NCBI GenBank assembly: GCA_947561585.1 | Contig: CANNZV010000274.1 | Span: 186,001-250,000, forward strand | Length of the DNA: 64,000 nt | Direction of reading: 5' to 3' | Source of the DNA: Caprella mutica | Lineage: Eukaryota > Arthropoda > Malacostraca > Amphipoda > Caprellidae | Notes under the pieces: generated by a model | The model's database searches: none | What the model saw: only the letters and a program-made list of their open reading frames with translations | What the model was told of the DNA's origin: nothing | Shown here: positions 11,439-26,400 of the stretch, in pieces | Position numbering within the stretch: the first letter of the stretch is position 1 | Layout of the letters: each line of letters starts with the position of its first letter | Position numbers and translations under genes: made by a program

Positions 11439-14400
11439 CTAAAAAAGATATAGTTTTATTTCAAGTAAAAATATTCTACGTTCATTAAGTGGAGCGAGTT
11501 CCAAATTATCGAACGGTTTCATATTTTCGATCATTTATTTCAAATGTTAAAATTAAAGTATAATAATAATCATTTTTTTTATATGATCGGAAAGGTGGAA
11601 TCGTCCAATAACTCGGAACTTACCCTACTAGTGATGTAATTGATGGTGATTGTTACCATTGAATAAAGTAACATTTTATTACCTAAAATACTGTTTTTGT
11701 TAGTAATTTTGATGGAAAAGAGAAGAATTGTATTTTTTTTAACGACTAAAGTTAGCATGACTGACATATGTTTGGTGACTGTGTTTTTATTATTCTTGTC
11801 AGGCTTACAGGAGTCGGAAAGTAGGTGTTGAAATTAGCTCTAAATATCCGTTTCCTGCCCTTTGTAAATGCCAACTTTTCGAGTACGGTGAATGACAGAA
11901 TTCTACGAGGGAGTAAAAGCTACTAATTTTTACTGACGTTTCACAGCTTCTATCCTCCTACTGGCGATAAATTTAATGAACTGATAGTACTCTGTAAAGT
12001 CCATGCCGTTAGTAGACTTTAGAATGAGTTGGCATTGCTCCGCCCATTTGTCCATGCTTCTACAGTCACTTATGGAGGCTTCTACCTGAAACAAGAAGGT
12101 TGTAATGAGATATGTGACAATATGCTTTTAAAATCATAGATTCCAAAACTATTATAGACGTAGGGAAAAACAGCATTGAATCGTTGTAAACCGACCGTAG
12201 TATATAGTATTCGATACCATTTCATTTCGTCAATGATATTCTTAGTATCTATGATTTTTAAAGCTCATTGTCACCACCCTAGTTATTATAGTAGATGTTT
12301 CAGAAAGTGGATGTTTAGTGTCGTGAACCAGTCTGATATTTAGAAGTTTCTGATTGGTCTCTCATGACATATATGGCAACACCCACTTTCCGAGTACTGT
12401 AAACGCATATGTTAGAGAAATTTTTATTGATTAGGTAATTCTGGAACGTTCTCCGAAATTGAAGTCAAAGGACCGAAATCTATGGATATAGTATGAAAAT
12501 TAATTGAACGTAGTTGATATTTAATGCAATTCACATTATCTTATTAGCTATGTTAGCAATAGTTTTCTATATTTTCCCTTCCATACAAATAAATAGTTTT
12601 CAAATTAAATTTCAGATAAGATTTCTTCAATTGATTGCAATTATATTTTGGAGTGAATTAATTAAATTTGAGAAATAAGTCAATAACTATAATTTGGTAT
12701 TAACTAATGGTTTATAAATTTCATTCACTTGATTTATTACCTATCATAGATAACTATGAAATTGTATTGAAATTAACCTTATATTATAAGTAATTTAACA
12801 TACTTATTACAAATATAAAATGCTGTTCACCCGTTAATTAAGGCGCCAAATTTTCATCATGTTAATTAAATATTATAAATATTTATAAAGTAAATTTATT
12901 TTAATTTCAATTTTTTTTACGAATTAGAAGTGTGATTATTCCTAACCTAATGATATGTTGTAATTGATAGTTTATAATTCCTATTTATATGGACAATATA
13001 GGTATAATAATAAAAAATACGGAAATAATTGCATAAAAACTCTTTTAATTAACATTTATTGATCTGATAATATAGTTACGAATGCTAAAATCCATAATAA
13101 ATATCTTATTTCATTAACCATTGATCCAGTAGTATTTAATAAATTAAATATTAGTGTAAAATTATTGTAAGTGATTTCACCTGGCGGACGATTGTGTAAC
13201 TACACTTGGCGTGCTTACACCGCCATCGAAAGCTTCCGCATTTTACATTTTGCATCAAGTTACAGAGTACGAATTTTGAAAATTAAACTCAGTATTCGTA
13301 AACAAATAAGTTATTGCATTTATACATTGTGTCCATAGTAATTAAAGATATCCCTAATGCCATTAACTAGCTTGAAAGGATACATAAATCATCATGGTGG
13401 ATAGTGTGTCTATGACTCGACGTGTCTGTTTGAATCAACTAATTTACTACTTCGCTCAAATTTACAGCTTTCTACCTACCTAGCCTTATTGAATTCAATT
13501 TTTTTAATTAATAGGTATCACGTTTAATCATCCATAGACAATTATTAGTACCTATGTCTCATAAACTCTCCATTTGTCTCTCCAGGCTCCAGCTTTCTTC
13601 AAATTTCATAAAATTTCTCCAAAATGATCAAATTAGAAATTACCTACAATAAATTCTCTCAAAAATATCTTTGTAGCATATGAAAAATTTGGATATTTCT
13701 CACCATTTGCAATTGAAGTGCTCGAAATAACTGTCACAAACTCGCCATTAAAATTTAAAAAGGTGAGTTTGGACATGTTTTATTACCTTGAATTAATATT
13801 ATGATTCAGTCATCAGCCAGTCTGTATTTCATGGTAAATTCCACTGACTTGTCGGTGGAATTTTTCTCCATTGAAAATAATGTTCTGGTAAAGTCCGTGG
13901 ATTTTTAGCTATTTATTCCTACGTTACCTTTAATTTTCGGTGGAAAAATTGGGTCAAATGATGGTGGATCTGCTGGATCAGCCAAATTAGCCAAGTAAAA
14001 TAGTATGTCTCATAAACTCGCCATTTGTCTCTCCAGCTCTCTCCAAAATTCAACAAATTCTCTCCAAAATGATCAAATTTTCATAAATTCTCTCCAAAAT
14101 AACATTATAGCATAGGAGAAAAATAGATAAAACTCTCCATTTGCAATTGAAGCGCTCAAAATAACTGTCACAAACTTGCCATTAAAATGGCGAGTTTGGA
14201 CATGCTTTATTACTTGGCAAATTAGTGCAAATTTATGGTGGATTTTTTTTAGCTTTTTCAAAAAGTCTGTGGAATTTTGCCAGTCTGCAGAATATGGGAC
14301 ATTTTTAACATTTTCTGTGCGAACAAACCACTCTGGAAAAAGTGGTCTTTTCTGATGGATTAATTACTCTGTTGGAGTTTAGCAAACCTTAAAATACAGT

Positions 14401-17400
14401 AATAAATTAATAAGGATCTGTATAATCCGCAGCATTTAGCCTCTAAAATTCATCTGTTAGCCTAAGTTATTTTCCAGAATGGCGAACAAACCTTAATTTC
14501 CTCCTATGCTTGCATGTATTTTACTGAGAACAGAAGCCAAAATAAAGGATATCTTTGAGAACAGTTTACCTGTTACTGCAGTCTGGGAATTTTGTGCACC
14601 AAATACAGACTGGGTCATCAGTGTTTCACAATTTCACAGAACTGCAGTCCAGACTGTAGGAACTGGTAAAGTGTTCTGTTCTCACTTCTCAGTAAATACA
14701 TGTAAATATTTTATAGCCAGTCTGCAGAAAAATGAGAAAATGGAACATTTTTCCAAGACTCTGCGGGAGTTTTTGACTGAATTTTAGAAATGGGAGTTCT
14801 CTGCGGGCCAGATTGTATTTGATGGTAAATTCCAATGATATGTCGGCCCAAGTAGAATAGTATGTCTCATAAACTTGCCCTTTTTCTCTCCAGCTCTCTC
14901 CAAAATGATCAAATTTTCATTAATTCTCTCCAAAATAACATTGTAGCATAGGAGAAAAATAGATAGAACTCGCCATTTGCAATTGAAGGGCTCAAAATAA
15001 CTGTCACAAACTCGCCATTAAAATGGCGAGTTTGGACATGCTTTATTACCTGGATGTCGGCAGATATTCAATTTCTCTAATAAAAAATTCCTGCACAGTG
15101 TAATGTTAACAGTAAAATACATGTAAATATAGGAGGAATTAACTAGGGATTGTTCGCACAAAAAATTTGAAAATGTCCCATATTCTGCAGACTGGATTGT
15201 TTGCACTGAAAATGCTAACAATGTCCCATATGTTACTCAGTCCCAGTCTGCTGAATATGGAAGATATTTGGAATATTCGCTCTAAATAATTTTGAAATAA
15301 TTCCTATATTTACATTAATTTTGCTACAGTCAATTCTGAATTAATCTCTATATTTTATAATAATATTTACATTAATTTTAAATAATGGGATGATTAATCA
15401 GAATCAGGATTCAAAAGAATCGTGTCTTTTGGGGGAATCGGCATCCCATATTTCAAGGTACTTTTGAGAGGTCAAATAAGCTGAAAAACCTGTAAATAAC
15501 AAGTCAATCACTCATAGATAGTCTCAAGAGATACACATTCATTAGACATGAAGCATAAAGATGTTTTCAAGTGAAAAATCTTCACTTAGAAGTCCAATTT
15601 CTCATTTAAAGTATCTTGAATGTCAAGACCTTGATCCATATTCTCACTAAACTGGCTACTTTCCTGCCACACTTTAAAACATGGTTGGCATCGGAATCTT
15701 ACAGACTGAAATATCTACGATTTCCGATTCCCAATTCTTTAGCGTGGAGGCGGCCACGTAATAAAGTATGTCCAACCTCGCCATTTTAATGGCGAGTTTG
15801 TGACATTTATTTTGACTCCTTCAATTACAAATAGCGAGAAATATCTAATTTTCTCCTATGATACAATGTTATTCTGGAAAGATTTTACGGTAATTTGATT
15901 AATTTGGAGAGAGCTGGAGAGACGAATGGAGAGTTTATAAGACATACTATTTTATTTGGGGAGGCGGGCGTCTTTACTCACTTTAACGCAAATCGCGGTA
16001 TCAAAGATATGATAGTTTGCCATGCAAACCAAATTGATTGTGTAGGGGTAGAAACTGTACGATAGTAATGACAGTTCAATTGGTTTAAAACAATTATAAA
16101 AATTTGTTTGCTTAGATGATTGCTCTAAAAGTAGGGCGTTTTAACGAAATAAAATGCGAGTCCTTACACACCACGTAAAATATATAATTAATTATCAACC
16201 AATATTATCAATATGCCAGAGTGAAAAAGTCAAATTTTAACAAAGTGACTCTTGAGTACTAATCACTGCATTGTTCAATTTTATATAAGTTCTGCGGAGT
16301 TATTAATGTAAAAATAAATTCATTTATTTTACTACCGAGTTGAAATTATGCACAGTAAATGAAATACCTTAGTTACATATCCCTGAAAAGTTTTTATGAG
16401 AGATCATGAATCGAAAAATCGAAATTCAAAAACATGCCATGCCTAGTACCTGCCACAAAAACCAGCTTCTGCAGACTGGGTTCAGTCCATAGAATCTGGT
16501 AAAGTGTTCATAAAGATCTCTTTTTCTATTCACACTTCACAGAATCACAGTAGTAAATATAGGGATTATTGAATTTAATGTAAAGTGTTTATAGCAAAAT
16601 TAATGTAAATATTGCAATTAATTCAAAATTGTTCAATACAGATAAGAGAATGTTCAATAATGAATCCAATCCAGGTAATAAAGAGTTTGAAAACTAAATT
16701 ATGTCATACCAAGTAAAATAGTATAGCTCATAAACTCTCCATTTGTCTCTCCAGCTCTCTCCTAAAGACACCAAATTTTCCTCCAAAATAATCAATTTAT
16801 AATTAATTCTCTCAAGAATAATTTAAATAAAATTATAGGATTCTGAGCATAGAAGAAAATTAGATATTTCTTGCCATTTGCACTGGGAGGGCTCAAAATA
16901 ACTCATAAGGTCTCCATTAAATGATTAGGTAAATTTGTGCTTTAGGTCCACCTCCAATTTTGACACTTGATATAGGTAAAAAGAGCCATTTTAAGATGTT
17001 TTCCAGGAAACACTTCGTTTTCGAGATATAGCGCAATTAAGTTTCCAATAGTTTAGGTATTTTGGGGTCTGTAAAGGTACATGTACAGTTTTTTTCAGAT
17101 ATAGCATCACAAATACATATATTAGGGGTGCTGCCCCACCAACCCCCCTGAAAGGTTATCAAACAATCATGAAGTGTGCAGTACATCAAACTAGCAGATA
17201 CAGCGACATACATTAACAGTTTCATGTTACTAAGATCTCATGTTGCAAAAATCTAAAAGGCATAAAAGCCATGTGTTTTATACAAGTTCAATGTTATTCC
17301 TACCGAAAACTTAATTGTACTATATCTCGAAAACGAAGCATTTCCACAACAATTGGTATTCATAGAAAAACATCTTAAAATGGCTCCTTTTACCTATTTA

Positions 17401-20400
17401 AAGTGTGTTAAATTTAAAAAATAGGAGGTGAACCTAAAGAACAAATTTACCAATGATTAAAATGGTGAGTTTGGACATGCTTTATTAGTTTATTACCTGG
17501 ATGTCATGATGTCATTACTCAATACTCGGAAATCACCAATATATTGGCGAGTTTGTGATTGTATATTTGAGCCTTTAAATTGCAATTTGAGAGAAGTATC
17601 CAATTTTCTCCTATGCTGCAACTATAATGTTATTTTGATAAAAATTTCATCATTTTGAAGAGATATTCAGCTTTGTTTCAAATTGTTTGAAGAGAGATGG
17701 AAGGAAAAATGGAGAGTTTATGAACCACAATATTTTACTTAGTAGAGAATATCAGGCCCAGACTGGCAGACACTGCACAATGCATCTCCTGACTTGCAGA
17801 GATTTATTCTGCAGTCAGGTGAATTAAGATAACTGACCAGAGTACATTATCTCTTTAGTTCACTAAATTCTGGTCCATAATCTTTACTAGCTTCATTAAT
17901 GGTTTGGTTAACTTTGTTAAATAATTAATAGCTATGAAACAAAATTGGAATTAGAAAAATATTTTGGAATCATAGGTAAGATATTAAAAGATTTGCTACC
18001 TTTACCAGCCTAATTTCTGGTCCTTTATTCTCACTTGCTTCATTTCTGGTCCATTATCTTTACTTCGTTCATTTCTGGTCTGTTATTTTTACTTGCTCCG
18101 TGAATTCCACTAATAAGTTGATGGAATTTTTTCCTCTTTCAATTAGTAAAAATAATATTCTATTCTAGCCAAGTTCGTGGATTTTTTTATTTTTAGCTAT
18201 ATAATCCTATGTTACAATTAATTTTTGGTGAATAAATTGGGAACCATGTTTCAAAATGTGGCATGAAAGTCACCAGTTTAGTGTGAAAATGAAAAATTAT
18301 TTACGAGAGCAACTTCAAAGATTTGGAGTATTTTACACCTTATGTCAAAATCTCAGCTCAATCGGACGAGTATCATTGGTAGCTAGTAAAACCACTGAAC
18401 AATAGTAAAATTGGTAGCTAGTAAAACCCTTCTTAAAGTTAATTAATACTTACATTCAGAATTGATGAATTTTTACTAATTATTCCTATATTGGATTATT
18501 TTCACTGTAATTTTATTAAAATCTTGAACTACTATAAGAACAATATAATCTGGTTTGAACCTACAAAATGAAATGAATTGCTAAGAAAATTCCATTTACT
18601 CTCTAATTACCATGAATCATGTGAATATATTAAATTAGCTGAATGAAGTTGTAAAAAATTAATTATTTTATGTCAGCTATTCTTTCTAAAGTTAAGTGGA
18701 ATAAGTTCGAGAGAAAATAAGCCCTTTTTCAAATTTTTTGACTGAATTTCATTTGATTTTTGATAATTCAGTCCACTCTATAAACCCAATGCAAACTAGT
18801 TACATAATTCAGTGACTGGCATATCTAATGATATTTATTTTTGAAATTAGCTAAAGTTGCAAAAGTGGGGAAGTTAGCATATTAGTTAGCAAGGATTTTG
18901 GATTCCTTGGGAGTTTTAGATATTATTTTGTATATTACCATCAATTGATGGAGGGAAAAAACGATTGCTCATTGTAGTATTATTTGATAATTGCACCAAA
19001 ACTAGAATGAGGGATACTATACTATCATTGGCTTCAAGATATAAACTATATATCTTAGAATTTTTCAATGAATTTGACAGTTTTGAGGGTGAAAATTTTT
19101 CAACAGTGAAGAAGTTATAAAAATAGAATCCTTTTCCTCAAACTGTTTTAAGAGTAAACATCCAATCTTTACTGTTAGGATAATATTTATTCAAACATTC
19201 ATTAACTAATATGATACCAAATTTTTTTTCCATTAGAAAAAAATCATAATGCTAACTAGCTCTGCTAGATCACGTCGCAATTGCGGCAAACCAAAAAGAT
19301 TCGACAGTTCAGACAGCGAAGAAGACTCCAATTCTAAATCGGGTGAGTGTATTTATTAATTTCTAGCTAATGATCAAGTTAATAACTTACTTCACTTGTT
19401 ATTAATTATCTATTCTTTATTAACCTTTTATAGTTCCAGTATTCATGTTTAGTCACTTTACTAAGTTTAAAAACCCATTTTCTGAATGATAAAGGGTTAT
19501 TCTTATTTTATTATTAAATTAATTGTCAATAGATTAGACAATTACTAATAATTTAAAAATGTGCAAATAATCTTTTTATAAATGCTGTGACTAAACAAAA
19601 TCCTCTGGTAGTTAATTATGGCATAGAACCTAGTTGTTATACTTGGTAGTTTAGTTTCATTTGTTTATTTGTTATGTACTCATCTTTGTTAATTACTTAA
19701 GAGAATTTTTATATAGAAAAATAATTAGATTTTATTCTTTTCAGTTACTAAAAAATCAGCTAAACGAAAAGTGAACTTCTCCGTTGATACTGATGAAGAG
19801 ATGAATGTTCAAGCTTCTAAGAAACCACGTGTGTATACATTCAAGAGTCCTAGCACATTAGCTGCTGCTAACATCAAAAAGAGCAGTGTGATTTTGGAGA
19901 GGAATGTTATTGTGAAAGGTCATAGCACAGATGACGGTCCCACTATGAATGAAAACCATGAAGAAGATAAAAGTAAATCTTTAATTTTATGGTCTATCAA
20001 AATTTAGGAATATGTAGGAAATTTCTCTTTGTAATTATTATAATTTATACTTTAGTTATATTTTCTCATTTTTATTGCAGATGGAGATGATTCTGGTGAA
20101 GATGATACTTCGATGGAAAGCATGTTATCAGAGTACAGGAAGATGTGTGAAAAGCGTGAAGAACATTCTGCTCAACAAAATTTGGCAAACGGATCCCTTA
20201 AAAGTGATGTTGATGAAGATAAGCTTGAATGTGGAGAGTGCTTGCAGTATAAAATGGAATTGGATAGTTTAGAAGAGATGCTTCGGAGTAAAGACACTGA
20301 GATGGAGCAAGTTGTGAAAAACTTGACAGAGTCTAAAGCAGGAGGACAAAAATTAGCCTCAAGTTTATCTGAAAGTATTGAGAAGAGAATCGAATACCAT

Positions 20401-23400
20401 AAACTGTATTTACAGTTGGATAAGAAAGTTAAAAGTCTTGAGGCTACCACCAAAAAATGGGAATCGTTGTATTATGCTGAAGCAAGCAGTAGCAAAGACT
20501 TATCTTTGAGATGCGAAGCTCTTGAGTTGAAATTAAAGATGGAGCAAAAAAGAAACAAGAGATCAGCCGGTATGGTTGAAATTCCTGCTGATAAGCTGAA
20601 ACAGTTGCACGACTTGAAAAATTATCATACGAAAAACTGCACCAAGTTGACAGGTCAAGTAGGAATGTTGCAAAAAGAAAACACTTCAACTGTTAAACAA
20701 ATAGAAAAAATTGAAGCAGACTACAAGAATAAGTTCATGCGCATGAAAAAACATTATCAGATGCTTCTTGATAATTATATTCAAAAAGATTCTAAATTTT
20801 CTAAAAGAAAGAGTGTTCTTGAAAGTAAAATGGCTTTGTACAAAGATGTTGGAAGCAGAGAACAAATAATTCGTGATGCTTCTAAATATTTGAATGGTAA
20901 CCAAATGGCTTTCTTGGAAGGCCAATTATCGACAGAAAGCACATTGTTTGGCAAAAGTAATTCTATGCCTGTGAGCTATAAGGAATTGCTGCTATCCCTC
21001 TACCAAAAGAGCGTGATAACATACAAAACGTTACGTTCCTATAATTTCAATCTACCTCCAGTCCTATCCATGCAGCAGGTATCTCAGTCTGAAATTAGTG
21101 ACGCCAATCCTCACCAGTACGAGTTGTTCACAGAGAAAAGTGTAGCTGTCCCTGCTGAGAGAAGAACCCTAAGAGTATTGAATTCAGAAGAAGAAGACGA
21201 AGAGATAAGCGATGTTATAGATAACACTGATGTTGTTGACAAAAGAGGGATTGTTTTGACCGATGAAGAGGCTGAGGATGGTGTTGATGGCGATTCTGGA
21301 GATGTGGAGACAAATGAGACTCCTTGTGAAGAAGAGGAGGAAGAAGGTGGAGCCGACTACCTTTCTGATGATGAGCCAACATTACCCAAAACTCCTGAAG
21401 ATGAAGAAATCGAAGGAACAGAGGGAATTCAGATACAGGTACAGGCTGAGCAGGCAATCATGCCTGAGCACCTTGATGCTAATCAGTTCGTCTCCACAGC
21501 TGAAGATGGTCGATTTGCATCCATGGACTTGCAACAAAGTGTGATAGAAGAGAGTACCATGATTCAGGGGATTAATGAGCATCACCAAGTTGTAGAATCT
21601 GTTTCAGTTCCGACTTTGCAGACGAGTCATTTGCATGAAGTAATGGGTGACAATTTGGTAGTATCAGAAGAGCATTTAGTGGCTCATGAAGGGGGACATA
21701 TAATTGTATCGGAGGCTGCCGAAATTGAGGCTTCTGGTGTAATGGAGCACTCTGGGTTGGTAACTGCACCAACTGTGGTTGATGGAACAGACACTAGTGC
21801 GACTGAAAGAGGTCCCGATATGCCTTTGATTTAGTTATGTATCTGGATGCCTTTGATTTAGTTATGTATCTGGATGTTTGCATGGTTATGGTAGTTTCGT
21901 AAATAAGTTTAAATAGATTTAGCTATGAAGTTCAAATCTATTGTGTTGAATTAAATATTTTTTTATAGGTAAGTGTTTTTGATAACTGCAATATTTCAAG
22001 TAGGTAGCCAACTAGTTAGTTTTGCTTCAAGTTTATATTGAAACACTTGAATTTACATCACTTTTTTCTTGTAGCTTTTGGTGTTTATTTAAATTTTAGC
22101 TCCAAAATTTGATTGATATATTCAGAACAATGTTAAATTGGTAGTATAGTATATATGTTGTGTACAGATTTGTATATATTATTTGATGCTTTTTGTCATT
22201 GTATATAACAAACTTTACTTTTATTTTATCTAGTTAGCTATGTCAATTTGGACAGGATAACCGCATTTCATGTAAATAATTTACCGGATGAAACTTTAAA
22301 AGAGGAATCATTATTGTAGACCAAACCAATTTTATTTACTAGCAAATGCATTTTGATCTTAATTGGATACTGTATAACTAACAACCGAGTATCATTTCTG
22401 TTATGATTGAAACTTCATGAAATTTTTCTCTTTGTGTAAGCTTGAACTATTTTAACAGTCAGATTTGGGGGAAGGCATTTATGCCAAATTTTTGAACAAA
22501 GTCGTTCACTTAAAAGAAAACAAAATACTAGTCTTATTAGAAAGAGATAAATCGGTGAGAGTATGATAGCAAGACTATTCAAAAGTTGTGATTTTTAAGG
22601 TTATTATTCTTAAAGTACATAATACAGGGTTACTTTATTTACGATTTTTCTTCAAACTTAGGTATGTTAGATGAATGTCCCTATTCATCTTATCTGGTGA
22701 TGTAAGCCTTTAATGGTTTTGTTACATCTGATCATAACAACAAAATTACAGTTTACCTAATGGATTTCTACACTGAATAATGATGCACCACCACTTTATA
22801 TTTTACATTTAAGGATAATATCAGGTGTATTTTCAGTCGTGTGAAAAATTGAATACTGAGATGACTAAGATTATGCAAAGCGAGTTTCATTTTTATCACT
22901 TTTCAATTAATATAATCTTTAGATGTATGTGTGCACGTTGACTTTGACTGTACAAATAAATACTTACTGTTAACGTCTTGTCATTTTTACCCTAAAAATA
23001 AGAGGTTAGGTAACTAAACTTGAAATTATCTTCCCTCATTCAGTGTCTCTTCACTCACTTACTTCATTCAGTGTTTCTTCACTCACTCACCTCATTCAGA
23101 GAATCTTCCTCACTCGCATCATTCAGTCTCTTCACTCACCTCATTCAATGTCTCTAGAATAGCTGTCCAGACTCTCTCAATGTTTGTAGCATTAATCCAG
23201 TTGTGGTTGATGGACAAGGTTGGTTCCTAGGAATAGAAAAGTAATATCTTATTAACCAACTCATACTAATATGAATGCTAATTGTAATAGAATAAAATGA
23301 CTGAAAATTTAAAGAGCTGAGAAATTGTATTTTCATTGAGAAGGTAGGTAGCTAAATACTACCATGTTGCAAATAAATGTATTTCCCAGTTATGATATTC

Positions 23401-26400
23401 CTCCAAGATGATTTCAACCCATTTCTGCAGCCCATAAGGAATAGGAGCAAAAATTGCACCACTGAAAATGTTGAAGATTTGTGAAAACCAGACACACGGT
23501 ATTGATTTTGGTGACCATAATTCACTTAACTGTTGGAGTCTAATTGAATATTTTATTTGTATATTTATTAAGGTTGTAGCTATTAGATAGAGATAAACTT
23601 GTTTAATCAATAGACAAGTCATTTAATTAGAATCCAGAGGCACAACTCACTAGATTCCAAACTTGGTGGTGCCATCCAGACGGTACAAAAACAGTCTCAC
23701 CAGACTTTTGTATTACTTCCACTGGAGTGGGGCACTCTTTGGCATTTGGATATCGCTGCTGATCTCTGACATGAAAAACATCATTTAGTGATCAAACTAG
23801 AGATTGAACAAAATATCAGTAAAAGCCTTTTTTGTGGTAACGGTACTAGAAAAAGCCTCTTTAGAGTTATCGATACTCGGTATTGTCAATACGTGGCTAC
23901 AAAATTGAGCAATTAAAACTATTAAATATGATCAAAGATAAAATTCATGGTATCTGCTGAAAAACTGGTATCAGATCGGCCTAAATTTTGGTATCATCCT
24001 ATCTCTAGATCAAACAAAAGAATTGGGAAGATTCATAGGTATTCTTTGGCAAGATATTTCTCACTGCAAATCTTGTGACTCGCAGTCATACACCAGAGTG
24101 CCAAACTTGTCTTTAAGGAAGCTCTCAGTTCCAGGGGGATAAAAAAGCCACCTTTTCTTGCCACATATATTAGCAGACCAACTGAAAGACTGAAACACAT
24201 CGCAGTGGAAAGGAGTCCTAGAAAATATGAAAGCAAATGTTATAATGTGGCCATTTTGTTTGAAAATTTACTTTCTTATGCATCCTACTCACCAACTGCC
24301 TTTAGGACCCAAGTAAACAAATCTATAATCATCTGTCATATCTTCCCTAAAGGACCAGAATTCATTGAGCCAATCAGAGGCAAAGTAAAGTGGAGTGATG
24401 TACATCTCTTGAAGAGGTTCTTCTCTCACAAAATGCCAGTCCTAAAAATAGATTGGGAATTAAAGAATTTCAATCAATGGCTACATTCAGTTATATGAAA
24501 ATATCTCACAAACTAATGAGTAGTAGCTATCTTTAATGAAAATAGATATATATTCAAACAAATCCTTCATTTACTCAATCATTAAAGAAAGAATATTAGC
24601 TATAGATATAACTAATTTTGAAAATAAGAGCTGAAGAGAAAGAATTAAGAAATATTCTTTGGCTTTTTTTTTTATTATTTGGATTTTTGAGTGACTAAAT
24701 AACAATATATTCACCTTCAAATATAAACATTCCTCTTCCTCTTCTTCTGAATTGTTTGATTTATTTGATAGAAAGTAGTCAATGTAATTTCTCATTTTCA
24801 TATCTTGCTTAATTTGAGAGTTGAAATGTTTTTTCCCACAATTGGCAATGGGAACTTCATAAGAACCTGTGAGTGTAACAGTGTAGTTAGTTTTTGTTTG
24901 CTATACATGCATATCTAGTATTATATAGTGATTTCAGGGTTGCTACATGGAGAAAGTAACCGTAACTCGTAAGTTCTTAATTATTGGTCAATTCTACATT
25001 TTCAAGAACTTACCCTAGTACATACTACATATCAATTAATTTCCTCTAGAATATAGAATCTATTGGGATAGAACAGCAGTATCTTTGAGATGGACTGATA
25101 TAAATGGTAGTGATAGTTAGATTAGCAATAAGTGATTGGAGTATCTGACTATTTTGGTAACAGAGTTAATAATTTGAAAATAGATAGCTACTTTCAATTG
25201 AATTGGTTGGTATTGCCTCACAAAAATCATAAAGAATTAAAGATATACTTTTAACAAAGAATCTACATCTTATTATATCATTTTACAAAATACAGCTAAT
25301 TTATATTATGGAAAATACCTAAGGCTAACAGATGAATTTTAGGGGCTATATGCTGCAGATTATATAGTTCCCATTAATTTATTACTGTATTTAAAGGTTT
25401 GCTTAACTCCAACAGAGTAATTAATTCATCAAAACAGACCACTTTTTCCAGAGTGGGCTCAGCCTAATTAGTCTATTACACAACTCTTTGATCACAATTT
25501 TAAATGTAGTAGCTATTCTATTTAGACCTTGAACACACAGAAATAGTAAAATGTGGTTGGGTAAATCTTACAAAATAAAGCATTCTTTTACATGACCTAA
25601 GGCACATGCCAAAATTATATCTCTAAATGGATTTAATAATTGTATAGCAGTGCATTGAATTTGTAATTTGTTCTTAACTTTTTGCCTAAAAGACCAATTT
25701 GGTCTAATATAGGCTTGATTTTAATTTTGACATATATTTGATTTTAATGTGTTGTTCATTAAGGCATTTGCATTATATTAAGTGTATATGTTCAAAAATT
25801 TATTTCAATAAAATTATCTTTATCATTATCATATTGTTCATAGCAAAATTTAAGTTAATTGTGTAGAGAGCATTTCAATGATGGCTAGTTAGCAAGCATT
25901 TTCCTGGGATATTAAGGGAATAACCCTGGGAAGAAGGATATATTTCTGGGATATTAAGGGAATAACCCTGGGAAGAAGGATATATTCCTGGGATATTAAG
26001 GGAATAACCCTGGGAAGAAGGATATATTCCTGGGATATTAAGGGAATAACCCTGGGAAGAAGGATATATTTCTGGGATATTAAGGGAATAACCCTGGGAA
26101 GAAGGATATATTCCTGGGATATTAAGGGAATAACCCTGGGAAGAAGGATATATTTCTGGGATATTCCCTAAATATCCCAGGAATAAATCCTTGCTGCCTG
26201 GGTAACTGAAGACAAAATAGAGGATTTCTTGGAGAACACTTTCCCAGTTCCTGCAGTCTGGATAAATGTGAAAATACATTCTGCTTATTCAATACAGAAG
26301 GTAAAATAAAAGATATCTTAGAAGGTACTTTACCAGTTCTTAATTTAAATTTTAAAATTATTTGATTGAGTCAGACTGTCAGAGTGAAACAATAATTTTT

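Noticed and set aside
14506..14787. 93-codon plus frame in JMJD4 intron 6
   Set aside because: No recognisable product or splice context and it overlaps decayed CAGTCTG-family repeats.
25875..26279. 134-codon minus frame with SSQGYSLNIPGIYP repeats
   Set aside because: 42-bp minisatellite inside JMJD4 intron 1; 42 is divisible by three, so openness is expected.
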